NCBI GenBank assembly: GCA_019426215.1
Contig: CM033402.1
Coordinates: forward strand, 19,659,104 to 19,723,103
Length of the DNA: 64,000 nt
Source of the DNA: Buddleja alternifolia
Lineage: Eukaryota > Streptophyta > Magnoliopsida > Lamiales > Scrophulariaceae
Direction of reading: 5' to 3'
This document shows positions 21,481 to 31,699 of the stretch, piece by piece (within the stretch, counting starts at the first letter, position 1; the number at the start of each line of letters is the position of its first letter). Under the pieces are notes generated by a model. That model was given only the letters and a program-made list of their open reading frames with translations, made no database searches and was not told where the DNA came from. Made by a program: the position numbers and the translations under genes.

Positions 21481-21914
21481 AGTTACAGTTTCTCTCTCTT
21501 CGATTCGGAGTATAAGTATCAACCAGAAAAAACGTGAGTTACAAACACGATTTTACCATGGACCCCTTACTTATAATACCATTATGTGGGGGGAATATCA
21601 GAATTTGGAAATAAAATCATTGGGAAAAGGAAAACACCAAATTCAACTTTTTAAACAAATACCCTAAAAGGGACGGGAACATTATTTTGGTTTGGGGTTT
21701 AGGGGTTACTCTTTTAGAGTGTAGGGTTTAGGGTACGTATTATTAAAGAAAACTACTATATAACCGAAAATTGAATTTATCATTTTGTCTAGATTAACTG
21801 ATTAAGCTAAACAATTCATACGCTAATATATTTGTATCAGTTCCTCTTTTATGTTAATTTTAAGTCATTCCGTTTTTGGTATATTCCTATTTTATTAATT
21901 ATAAGTCATTCCGT
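21481..21914. other. Probable promoter region, no gene seen
   Basis: Contains GGTTTAGGGTTTAGGG-like runs near 21695-21735 (telomere-like box words seen in plant promoters) and AT-rich DNA. Confidence 0.4.
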
Positions 21915-22815
21915 TAATTATAACTCCTAGTTAAGCATGTACAATAAATAAATAAATGAAGACATCTTTTGCTTTGAGTATCAATTCAATAAAAATACAT
22001 CCAACCAACACATGATACAATCAATAAATTGAAATTCTCAAAATCACAAAACAATTTCCAGACTATCATCTATGAATCCCTGTATCCAGTTAATTATAAC
22101 TCCTAGTTCAACATGTTCAATAAATAAATAAATGAAGACATCTTTTGCTTTGAGTATCAATTCAATTAAAATACATCCAACTAACACAAGATACAATCAA
22201 TAAATTGAAATTCTCAAAATCACAAAATAATCTCCAGAACTATCATCTATGAATCCCTGTATCCAGTATGTGTGATTCCTAGTTCAGCATGTTCAATAAA
22301 TAAATAAATAAATGAAGACATCTTTTGCTTTGAGTATCAATTCAATAAAAATACATCCAACCAACACAAGATACAATCAATAAATTGAAATTCTCAAAAT
22401 CACAAAACAATTTCCAGAACTATCATCTATGAATCCCTGTATCCAGTATGCATGACTCCTAGTTCAGCATGTTCAATAAATAAATAAATGAAGACATCTT
22501 TTTCTTTGAGTATCAATTCAATCAAAATCATCCAACACAAGATGCAATCAATAAATTGAAATTCTCAAAATCACAAAACAATCTCCAGAACTATCATCTA
22601 TGAATCCCTGTATCCAGTATGCGTGACTCCTAGTTCAGCATGTTCAATAAATAAATAAATGAAGACATCTTTTGCTTTGAGTATCAATTCAATAAAAATA
22701 CATCCAACCAACACAAGATACAATCAATAAATTGAAATTCTCAAAATCACAAAACAATCTCCAGAACTATCATCTATGAATCGCTGTATCCAGTTAATTA
22801 TAACTCCTAGTTTAG
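21915..22815. repeat. About 178-bp tandem repeat array, five copies
   Basis: The units share AACTCCTAGTTCAGCATGTT, CAATAAATAAATAAATGAAG, ATCTTTTGCTTTGAGTATC and CTATGAATCCCTGTATCCAG. Successive TATCCAGT positions are near 22083, 22262, 22442, 22613 and 22789 (spacing 171-180 bp). The array lies between the unrecognised gene and the mudrA tail. Confidence 0.9.
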
Positions 22816-22871
22816 CACAATATAGACTCAGACTCATCTTCTGCTATTATTTACAGCACAATGAATGATGA

Positions 22872-23147
22872 ATGAAGCCATTGTCTTGTGAATTAGCTCC
22901 AACGCAAATTACAATAACACTCTTCGAAGAGAATGTACAAACTCGTCCCGGTTTCAATCAACAAAGCTTCGACCTGTCAAACAGCCTGAGTGATAGTAGT
23001 ATTACAAGTGATAGTACTATAATGAGTGTTAGGCAAACAGCCCGAGTGACCATTCAGGAAAAAAGGTCAAAAGAGAATATTGTTCCTGCAAAAGAAAAAA
23101 AAATCATTAAAATACTTATCATACATCCCAAAAAATACGACATATGA
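22872..23147 (+). pseudogene. Fragment related to the linker after DUF1985 in the Ulp1 gene
   Basis: The frame reads DSSITSDSTIMSVRQTARV, which resembles SDDSSSLMSVRHGARR in the DUF1985/Ulp1 gene near 3400-3450, on the same strand. The shared DNA word ATAATGAGTGTTAGG / CTAATGAGTGTTAGG supports common origin. The N-terminal MKPLSCELAPTQIT part is unrecognised. This indicates a second, largely lost copy of the DUF1985 gene segment next to the transposase 3' end, or an older internal duplication. Confidence 0.45.
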
Positions 23148-23205
23148 ATAAATCATATGAGACAAAATATTGTTTATGCTTTTTTACCACAAATAAAACA
23201 ATTGT

Positions 23206-25735
23206 TTAAAAGGTAAATGGATCTTTCACACGTCTTTTGTGGCTTTTCCTTTTCTCCCCAACAGATTCATAGCGATTTTTTCGAATCGCTCCACGCTTTT
23301 CTTTGCACAGAGGAGGATCAACAATATTTGCCTCTACTTCAGCCGGGATGATCCAGTCGGAGTCACTAGGGACGTGGTATATAGTTCGTACATAAGCCAA
23401 TACCCAATTATCTTTCCAATAATATTTAGACGCTAATTCACGCAAGCCATCATCATCCCCATTAAATGCTGCAATCGCGTGCGTGCACGGGATATGGTCA
23501 ATATCAAAAACGCCACAACCACACTTTTTCACTTGCAAGTCAACGGAGAATGTTTCATCATCACACCGAACAAGGTACTCACCTGTACACTCATTTAAGA
23601 TGCGTGTTTTAAATAAAATAGAATCTTTCCTCCATCCATTCATCATTCTCTCCACTTCAGGAGTGAGTTTCTGTGACAAGGACCTCACTACAGCGTCGTT
23701 ACGGTGCTTGTTAAGCCACTTACTTACTAACATCAAAATCTCATCCAACAAAATAATTATCGGATATGATCTTGCACTAGTCAGGACAGCATTAATGGAC
23801 TCCACTCCATTCGTTGTCATAATATTGTATCATGAACCTCTGGAGTAACAACGCGCCCAATGCTCTTTTACAGCAAGAGTTTCTTTAAGATATTGATGGT
23901 ACCTAAGATTTGATTCAGGCTGCCTTTGTTGGAGGTTAGTAAATAGCTTTTCAAATTCGCGTACAGTATATGCTTCAGCGCAAGCCACAAACTTTGTCAC
24001 AATGCTATCCTTTGCCTTCTTCTTTTGCTTAGCGGCCCTACCAGCAGAAACATTGTTCTTGAGATTTTGAGCTATATGATACGTACAGTAGCCATGTGAA
24101 GACCTTGGGAAAACTGTATGAACAACATTTTTAATAGATGCGTGTCTATTAGAAATGATCACCAAATCGTCACGATTGGGTATCACATCCCGCAATCTCT
24201 CCAAGAACCAAATCCAACTTTCATCGCATTCTTTATTAACCACAACAAACGCAAGGGGATACTGATGTTTATTGCCGTCTTCTGCAGTACATACAAGTAA
24301 TACACCCTTATACTTGGTCTTCAAATGTGAGCCGTTAATAACAAGCACTTTCCTCATGGCTACAAATCCTTCTGTGCAGGCTCCCAAAGCAAAGAACAAA
24401 GACTGGAAAACATTATTGGCATCTTTGCACAAATGAGTTACTGTACCCGGATTCACCTTCTCCAACATATACAAATATTTAGGAAAAATCCCATAACTAG
24501 TCTCTGGATCACCCCTGCTACTATTTATAGCAATGTTTCTACCACACCTAGCTTTGTAGTAAGAAACACCAATGCCCCCCTTATTCATAATATCCCCTAT
24601 CACCCTAGGAGGTGGTGAATCTAACGAATTCACAAACATATCTTTCACAACTCCGGCAATGATATTTTAAGTGGACTTTTTATCTCTATTTACCAATGTA
24701 GAGGCGTATGTATGGGCGCTATAATGAGTTTTTAACGTGAAATTTTTTGACTTTCCAGTAATTGACGCATGAATTCTCCACTGGCAATCCTAGACTTTAC
24801 ACTTATATGCCAAGATATCTTTACATGACTTGGATACAATAATATCAAAACAATTCTTGGACGCAAATTTGTAAACCAATTCTTTCAGCTCTTCCTTGCT
24901 AGCAAATTCTTGACCAAGCACAAGATCTAGACCGTTATCAAAGCTGTATATTTTAGAACTCTCATTAGGAACAGCATCATCGACGGAATCTGATCGGGGG
25001 ATGGGAGCAGAGTGAACTTTGTTGGAAGATGGAGTGGTTGCAACAGGACTTGAGTTCACATTTTCAACAATTGGAGCACAAGGGAGAGTGGGTTTCGAAG
25101 GAGTGCTTGCAAAAGGATTTGAGTTCTGATTTTCCACACTACTAGGAGTACAAAGGGGATTGGGTTTACAAGGAGTGGTTGCAGGAGGAATATAGTTCAT
25201 ATTTTCCACACTACTCGGAGTACAAAGGGGATTGGGTTTACAAGGAGTGGGTGCAGAGGCTTTCGACATGGGCGTGGACGTGGGCTTATTTAAAACAACA
25301 CTAGACCGACCGGGGGCAGATTTATAATCACTCACTAAATCATTTTCAAAACAAATTTTCTCTTCCTCGTTCAAATAATTCTTCAAAAAAAACTCGACAT
25401 ACAGAAGGCTTCGTTTTTTCGATAATGGACATAAGTCCATAAAATAACAATTTAAGTCACTATCAGTCAAGATATATGTAGGGCAACGAACGTTACAAGA
25501 GGATGGAATATAACTCACTCTAATTTCATAATGCTTCCATTTAAAAGGAACCGATTTAAACACACAATGTAAAAAAAATAGACTGTGTCATCGACTCTGG
25601 ATCAACTCCGGTTAGTGCAAAACTATGCATTTCATAACCATTGTTTGACAACCATTCCCGTTCTCGAGGTCTACGGCCTGTATCTATTACCTTCCACTCA
25701 CCATCGTACATATAGTAGATCACTAATCCACACAT
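23206..25735 (-). pseudogene. mudrA: mudrA-like MULE transposase, decayed
   Basis: Starts at ATG 25735 (MCGLVIYYMYDGEWK) just after an acceptor TTTTTGTAG. Order: an N-terminal region typical of MURA; a Pro-rich stretch with repeated TPCKPNPLCTPSSVEN units; a MuDR N-terminal domain (FASKEELKELVYKFASKNCF, then CQWRIHASI); the MULE transposase domain (SHLKTKYKGVLLVC, PLAFVVVNKECDESWIWF, HGYCTYHIAQNL); and a SWIM zinc finger at 23523-23478 (CGCGVFDIDHIPCTHAIAA). Damage: a frameshift in a T8 run near 25575, stops near 24790 (TAG), 24669 (TAA) and 23830 (TGA). The two positions usually held by catalytic Asp (IDGSHL and SDRH) both read Asn (INGSHL, SNRH). It would catalyse cut-and-paste transposition in the nucleus if intact; this copy cannot. 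Confidence 0.9.
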
Positions 25736-25957
25736 TTTACTACAAAAATATAGAACACAGTTAAAAATTTGGTTGTATTACACTAGTATATAATCATCCT
25801 ACAACAATAGAAACGAGAGAAAAACCACAATATGTTATTACATCTTCTTAAAAGAAGTTAAATATAAATTTTTATAAAGTCTAAGATATCTAAACGCTAA
25901 ATCTCTATATTAACTTCAAGTGATATAAGGCATAAAATAGAACAAAAATTATGCTAT
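25736..25957 (-). promoter_or_regulatory. 5'-UTR intron part of mudrA, split by Athila
   Basis: AT-rich sequence between the mudrA start and the Athila target site. It ends (on -) with the acceptor TATTTTTGTAG. The matching donor AAG/GTAAAG with an exon-like leader lies at about 39543-39600 beyond the Athila insertion. Confidence 0.5.
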
Positions 25958-27688
25958 TGACACGCTAAAAGCTAACGTGCTATAATAGCAAGTGCACTAG
26001 ACGTATGTAGTAATAAGTGGACAAAAAGCCCGGGTTGTCGAACCACGGAAACTTGAATTTTAGTTTATGATTAATGAAAATGGACAAAAGTAGATTGCAA
26101 TAAAACGAGTAAGCTAGTGACGAACCAAAAAGAAACGAACTATAGATTAAATCTCACGTATGATAAAATGACTAAGGCACATGCTACAACCGAATCTACT
26201 CGTTAATATAGATGAGCTACTCTTCGAATTATTAGACTCCTATTGCTTTGGTGGAAATTCCTCAGATAATTATTACCCGATGTCTCGGCACATAATAATC
26301 CTATGATTAATTGATGGTTCTCTAAATATGTCTATCCGAGAATCTAATCAATAACCACGCATTAACGTTCTAGAGTTTCCCCCGATAAATCCGGCTAACC
26401 GCACCCGGAAATCTTTACCTATTTCTAGGAGCAATTTCACATTAGTTTCGGATGATATGTTGATTCAATTGAACCCTAACCTATCTTCTCTCGAATGACT
26501 AGATTAGGCAAGATAGCAAGCATATGGTGATCAAGCACATGATTGTAATAAAAGCTCAAAATCAACACACAAAGCAATATGAGAATTAATACGAAAATTC
26601 ACTTCACATATATTGATTCATAAATTGGCTTTCACATGGCCTTAGTTCTACAATATTAGCCTCTCATCAAAGCCTTAAGAAAATCTAATACAAACATATA
26701 CATACTCATGGAAATAAACATGTAAATGCAAATAATTAAAACTCCCTCAATTGATTGATGATGGATCCTTGCTCTTGAACTTCAATCCTTAACTCCTCTC
26801 TCTTTGTTCCCCTCCAAAAGTGATCAAGAATGGTGATGAATGATGATGAGTGAAAAGTGATGGCCAAAAATGCCTCTCTCTCTCCCCTCCTCCAAGATGT
26901 CTCGTCCATTGTGCTCAAAAATGCCTTAAGAAGACCACAACAAATCAGCTCCTAGTGTGTGTCTCCCACTAGTGTGTCCTCCACTACTCTTAAAGTGAGT
27001 AGTATAAAATTCCCTAAAGTAGATCTATTAAGAAACATACTTATGACATCCCTCTCATACATGTGATGACCTCTTGGCTTTTAATGTTCCATTCCCCCAT
27101 CAAATGATGATCTTTTGGCCGAAAAGAATCTCAATTCGGGTGTGGACACGCCTAGGCGTGGCATTACGGCGCTTGGGCGCGGGATTCAGAATGCTGAAAT
27201 TAAATGCAATGTATCCTGCGCAGCAATCGTATTTCATTCATAACGTTCTCCACGAAACTCCGATTTGGATGATTCAAGTCCTCATTTGAAGCTAACACAT
27301 AGTTCTACAACATTGTAGAAGGGAACTTCATCCAATTCGGCCTCTAAACATACGAAAATAGCGCTCGAACGTGGAAAGTGGTGTAGATACGGCGCCCGGG
27401 CATGGGCAAGATGGCGCCTAGGCGTGGTAAGCAAAATGTTGACGTTATTTCCATCTTGTCCGGCGCCTGGCCGTGGGTTTTTAGGCGCTTGAGCATAGGG
27501 GTGCGTAGCAATTTGGCCTAAACTTGTTTTATACGTCATTTTTCATCCCGTTCTTTGATTGTATCCATTTAAGACCTGAAATCACTTAATGCACGAATTA
27601 AACGCACATATGGCAAGAATCAAGCGATAAATGAACCTAAGACATAAACGCAAAGGGGCTTAAAAACACGTAAAAATGCCTCTTATCA
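25958..27688 (-). repeat. 3' LTR of Athila copy 1
   Basis: On + it starts TGACACGCTAAAAGC and ends AAATGCCTCTTATCA (TG...CA on both strands). Contains GC-rich palindromic CGCCTAGGCG-type words near 27150, 27395-27430 and 27465. Confidence 0.95.
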
Positions 27689-27715
27689 ACACCCCCACAC
27701 TTATCAATTGATCGT
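27689..27715 (-). promoter_or_regulatory. Polypurine tract of Athila copy 1
   Basis: On the minus strand AAGTGTGGGGGTGT lies directly upstream of the 3' LTR, where the plus-strand primer is expected. Confidence 0.7.
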
Positions 27716-29325
27716 CCTCGAGCAATAAGAGTTTTAAGATAAGGAAACATCATCAATCAAAGAGAGAAACAAAAAGAAAACTACCTAACTCACTTTCGTG
27801 GAGTAAACGGTTGCATTTAGCGAATGCAACAAGCCTTTGAACCTTTTAGTTACCTCAAAGGACGAGTTATAGTCTCGTGAGGGTTTGCAGACGATATACC
27901 CACAAAATCGAAAGATTTTCAACCCCGATCACTCAACGTAAATTACAATGATTAATAGCACACAATGGTATGAATTCATCTGTTTAAGCTCAAATTACAA
28001 ATATATACACATCACACATTTGCTCATGTTACGCCTTAACATTGAAAAGATCATCCTAAGGGTGTAGTGTAATAAATCTCAAGTATTATAGTCAAGTGGC
28101 ATTCTTACCACTTTTCAAACATTAACCCCATATTTATCAACTTTTGATTATTCACATGGTACGAGAATTGAATACAACTTCATAGCCACTTAAAAATTCA
28201 TCACTTCATTCCACTTTCGGATTTATCTTATGCACTTTCAACTCGAAACATTAGAGGCTAGACCATGTGCAATGTTTGATCCTCTTAGGCTTTCTATGAC
28301 ACCCGTGTAACGAGCTTTAGGCCAATAACTCCTAAACCAGATGGCTTTAGGGTATCAAATGTGGAGACACTCCTAAGGGCTTAATCGCTCGAGTGTCAAA
28401 GGCCACAAAATCAAACTAGGTCCTTATTCACTTAACACTTGCATTGGCTTGAGCTTAGCTCAAATTAGCAAAATAGTACAGTATTCTAGGCATGGTGCTC
28501 TTCGCCCCCAGTATCTATTAAGCCTGACTTTTTCAGTCATACCAATGTTCAACCTCTTTTTATTATTATTAAGCACACGAAGTTAACGTTCTCAACTCAT
28601 AACACATGTGAAAATTCTAAGTTGATATTTCCGGGATCAAGCCTTTAAGTGTTTCAAAATGATTGCCCACTCAACTCCTCTACCTTCGATTTAGGTGCAT
28701 ATGTGAATCATCTTAAGGTTAATCTAGTCTAGTTAGGATCCCATAAGCAAAGAACGATGTGTATAGCCATTAAAAACCAAATTGATAGAGAAAACATACC
28801 ATGTATTCAAATTAACCATACTCAATGCCTCAAGTGAAGGGTTGAAATTCTATCCAAAAAAATAAATAAATTAAAATTGCACACATTTCTCATGTAGAGG
28901 TACAGCACCCCCCAAACTTGGACCGAAATATGTAAAACATGAATCAACATGACTATAATGGATCTAGTATACCCCCCCACACTTATTATGAACATTGTCC
29001 CCAATGTTTGAAAAAGAGAAGGGCAAGGTACACGTCACCATAGGGAAGCTGAAAAGCAAACCTGAGTCCACTGAAGGCAAACAAGTCCAAGGATGGCAAT
29101 CACTGTGTCGATCACTACATAGGTAAACAAATGCTAGCCATACAGAGCATCAAACATTGGATAGAATAGAATAAAACAAAACGAGACAAACAAAAATGAG
29201 AAACATGCATGAAAAGAAAACATCAAGCATCCAAACATAAAACATAAAATATCCAACAACCCAACAACCCAACAAAAGATATCCAAAAACAAAAAAAAAA
29301 TGCATGGAAATAAAACAAGATAAGC
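27716..29325 (-). other. Non-coding 3' region of Athila copy 1
   Basis: About 1.6 kb between the 3' ORF and the PPT. No supported ORF. It is well conserved in copy 2 (58800-60410) and carries the internal hairpin/G-tract block. Confidence 0.7.
28966..29012 (-). promoter_or_regulatory. Internal hairpin plus G-tract (second PPT-like site)
   Basis: On the minus strand ACATTGGGGACAATGT, an inverted repeat, is followed by TAAGTGTGGGGGGGTATAC. It resembles the true PPT (GTGTGGGGGTGT) but lies 1.3 kb upstream of it. It is shared with the other Athila-like elements of the window. Confidence 0.65.
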
Positions 29326-30645
29326 CTAATCGGTGGTGCCAAAACGGTCAATGTAATCCTCATCCTCTCCGCCGAGATCATCCAAATCAATCAACGGGCT
29401 ACCCTCATCATTATGAGCCTCATCATCACCTCCTTCAGGAACGAGAGCACCTGACTCGTGCATATCTGCGGGCTGCTGAGGCGGGGGGTGCGGGTAAGGT
29501 GGAGGAGTAGAATAATCAAACGGCCCCCAACCGACAAACGCATCATGCTCTACAAGAAGCTGACGGAAATAAGCACAAGTGTCGGACACGACCACCCTCA
29601 TCTCATCTCGCAACTCATCCCTCAATTCATCCTTTAATTGTCTAATGGCGGCGGCATCCATAGGTGGAAACTGTGGGGAGCTAGTAGACCGGGATGAAGA
29701 CGGGCGAGGCCTCTTGGAAGTAGCTGGTGGTGGAGGAGCCTGGGAGTCGTCATCTACGACGGTGAGATAAGAACCAGGAAGCTCAGTACGCTCCATAGGA
29801 AATGTGGGAACCTTAGCCGCCTTGCATAAAGCTGTGATCAGTGACGGGAGAATGATGGGAATCTTCCGAGTGGGACCTTCTCCCTTTTGCTTAGCCAATT
29901 CTTTGTTAATCAACGGCCCTAAATCATTCTTCAACTTCCTAAAGTGGTCCGTCAAAGACTTGTGGATTACCCGGGCAAAGTCCACAGCTTTCTTGGACAT
30001 AATAGCGTAGATGAGGGTGGCCCGTTCCTTGTTTGCTTCTGATCGATTGGTACTCGGTATTAAATTGAATCGGATGAAGTTGAGCCAGAAAGCAGCCTCG
30101 GGTAATAGAGCCCTACGAGGGACATGAGCTTCTCCGGGCACCCATTCCCACCCCTCTCGGCCAATAACCCGCAAAATATCCGACAGGCTAACTCGGAGGC
30201 GCCCTGCATTGTAAAGAGTGGTGAACTCGCATGTCTGAGGGGTCGGGGTGCCTATGCTCTCCCTAATCTGTCTCAACTCATAATTGACATGTTTGCCCCG
30301 GACCAAAAGGGTAGTCCCCAGCCATCCTCGTGTCTCAATCTCATCATAAACCCCGGAGCTGAAGAATTCCAGGACCCAAGGAAGACGAATGGCCTCGGGC
30401 TTTTGACAGAAAAACTGTAAGCGATGAAACTGTATCAATTCGTGCACAGAGGGCTGCCCCCGGGTGGTTAAATAGTGCTCCTTAATAAGGGTGCGGGGGG
30501 TGCTCAAACTCTGACACATAATTTGGACTTGGGAGTTTTCAAAACGGGTATTATCGGGAGTCTCGGGCTCATTAGAGGAACCCTCACCCACTTTTTTCTT
30601 ACCCTTGGACGGTCTGTTGGTAGTTCTCGTCATTTGCAATAACAA
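29326..30645 (-). CDS. Athila 3' ORF (position of env), plant transposon protein domain
   Basis: 439 aa, intact. The likely functional start is the Met at residue 5 (MTRTTNRPSKGKKK), after a basic N-terminus. Residues about 50-260 form the conserved plant retrotransposon domain seen in Athila downstream ORFs (LPWVLEFFSSGVYDEIETRG, REGWEWVPGEAH, PEAAFWLNFIRFNLIPSTNR). A Pro/Ser-rich linker, a short charged helix (AAIRQLKDELRDELRDEMR), a Pro-rich patch and an acidic tail (DLDDLGGEDEDYIDRFG) follow. I see no signal peptide or membrane segment, so an envelope role is not supported by this sequence; its function is unknown. Subgenomic or spliced expression is expected from its place after pol. Copy 2 has an ORF of the same length. 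Confidence 0.85.
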   Translation of the reverse strand: MLLQMTRTTNRPSKGKKKVGEGSSNEPETPDNTRFENSQVQIMCQSLSTPRTLIKEHYLTTRGQPSVHELIQFHRLQFFCQKPEAIRLPWVLEFFSSGVYDEIETRGWLGTTLLVRGKHVNYELRQIRESIGTPTPQTCEFTTLYNAGRLRVSLSDILRVIGREGWEWVPGEAHVPRRALLPEAAFWLNFIRFNLIPSTNRSEANKERATLIYAIMSKKAVDFARVIHKSLTDHFRKLKNDLGPLINKELAKQKGEGPTRKIPIILPSLITALCKAAKVPTFPMERTELPGSYLTVVDDDSQAPPPPATSKRPRPSSSRSTSSPQFPPMDAAAIRQLKDELRDELRDEMRVVVSDTCAYFRQLLVEHDAFVGWGPFDYSTPPPYPHPPPQQPADMHESGALVPEGGDDEAHNDEGSPLIDLDDLGGEDEDYIDRFGTTD

Positions 30646-31344
30646 TGATCAACTTCGCAACTACTCAAATCAACCCAAATGCAACCAACCCAATACAACA
30701 ATCGTCAACGCCCAACAACACACCAAAATCAGAGAGCAACCCACAATCTAGCAACAATCCACAGATTTAACCGATTCCTCAATTCTTTAAGAAATAATCC
30801 ACAGATTTAATCAACAAAATAGCATCCAATTTCAACAACAACAACCCATAAATTCAATTTCAACCCACAAATTGACAACAATAGATCATCCAATTCAACA
30901 ACAACAACCCACAAATTCAATTTCAACCCACAAATTGATAATAATAGATCATCCAATTCAACAACAACAACCCCCAATTTTTTTTGATTACGATCCACAA
31001 ATTCAAAAGAAGTCCTCAAATGCAATAACAAAAAAAATTCAATCCACAATCGGACGAAGCCCCAAATAATCCTCAAAATATAATGTAAGGCACCTACTCG
31101 TCGTCTATGAATCGGAAATGGAAGAAGGGTAAAGCCAAAACTCACCTTTTTCCCCAAAATTTTCGCACCGAGTTGGATGTGAAGGAGGGGCCACTGTGCA
31201 GCGAGTGATGTTGATGGAAAGTGGCGGTGAAACACGGTGGAGATGGCCGGAAAAGGTGAGAGTGTCGCCGGAAATCGCTTGGGGCAGGAGTTGTGAAGAG
31301 TTTGTGAAGAATTTTGACCGTTTGACCCACAAATATGTTTAAAT

Positions 31345-31495
31345 CAGAAACGGGCGCCTAGGCGCGCGACACAGCGTACCTGGATTTTTTCTGGTAATGC
31401 CCGCGCCTAGGCGGGCGTTGTTTCGGCCCTTGGGCGTCCCTTTCAGAACCGGGCGCCTAGGCGCCCGTTGTCTCGGCGCTTGGGCGCCCCTTTCA
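31345..31495. repeat. CGCCTAGGCG palindrome cluster
   Basis: GGGCGCCTAGGCGCGCG, CGCGCCTAGGCGGGCG and GGGCGCCTAGGCGCCCG alternate with CGGCGCTTGGGCGCC. CGCCTAGGCG is a perfect 10-bp palindrome. Its GC content is far above the surroundings. Confidence 0.85.
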
Positions 31496-31642
31496 GAAAT
31501 ATTTTGTAAAGAATTTCATTTCCTGTTTCAAAAGGGAAGAGACAAAACACTTAAAACATAAACTAACAAAGATGTAAGACTAGAAAATAAAGCAACAAAC
31601 GGGATAATAAGGGAAAAAGAAAAGGAAACGGAAAGAAAACAT

Positions 31643-31690
31643 GGGTTGCCTCCCAAGAAGCGCTAGTTTAGAGTCATTAGCTCGACTGAA
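31643..31690 (-). promoter_or_regulatory. Conserved Athila-family motif after pol
   Basis: On the minus strand GAGCTAATGACTCTAAACTA then GCGCTTCTTGGGAGGCAACC, starting at the very end of pol. Same block as at 14008, 56279 and 62652. Confidence 0.7.
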
Positions 31691-31699
31691 AGCGAAGAA

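Larger units (their letters stand above)
30646..31699 (-). other. Spacer between pol and the 3' ORF, repeat-rich
   Basis: Contains a tandem repeat of CAACCCACAAATTCAATTTC-type units (about 30845-30975), a cluster of CGCCTAGGCG palindromes (31345-31495) and the conserved motif at 31643-31690. No supported coding sequence; the open frames here come from the repeats. Confidence 0.7.

Noticed and set aside
21695..21735. GGTTTAGGG-type words as interstitial telomere repeats
   Set aside because: Only a few degenerate words; more likely promoter telo-box-like sequence or chance.
30807..31235. 142-codon minus frame with LDDLLLSICGLKLNLWVVVV repeats
   Set aside because: Arises from the CAACCCACAAATTC tandem repeat in the Athila spacer and is not kept in copy 2.
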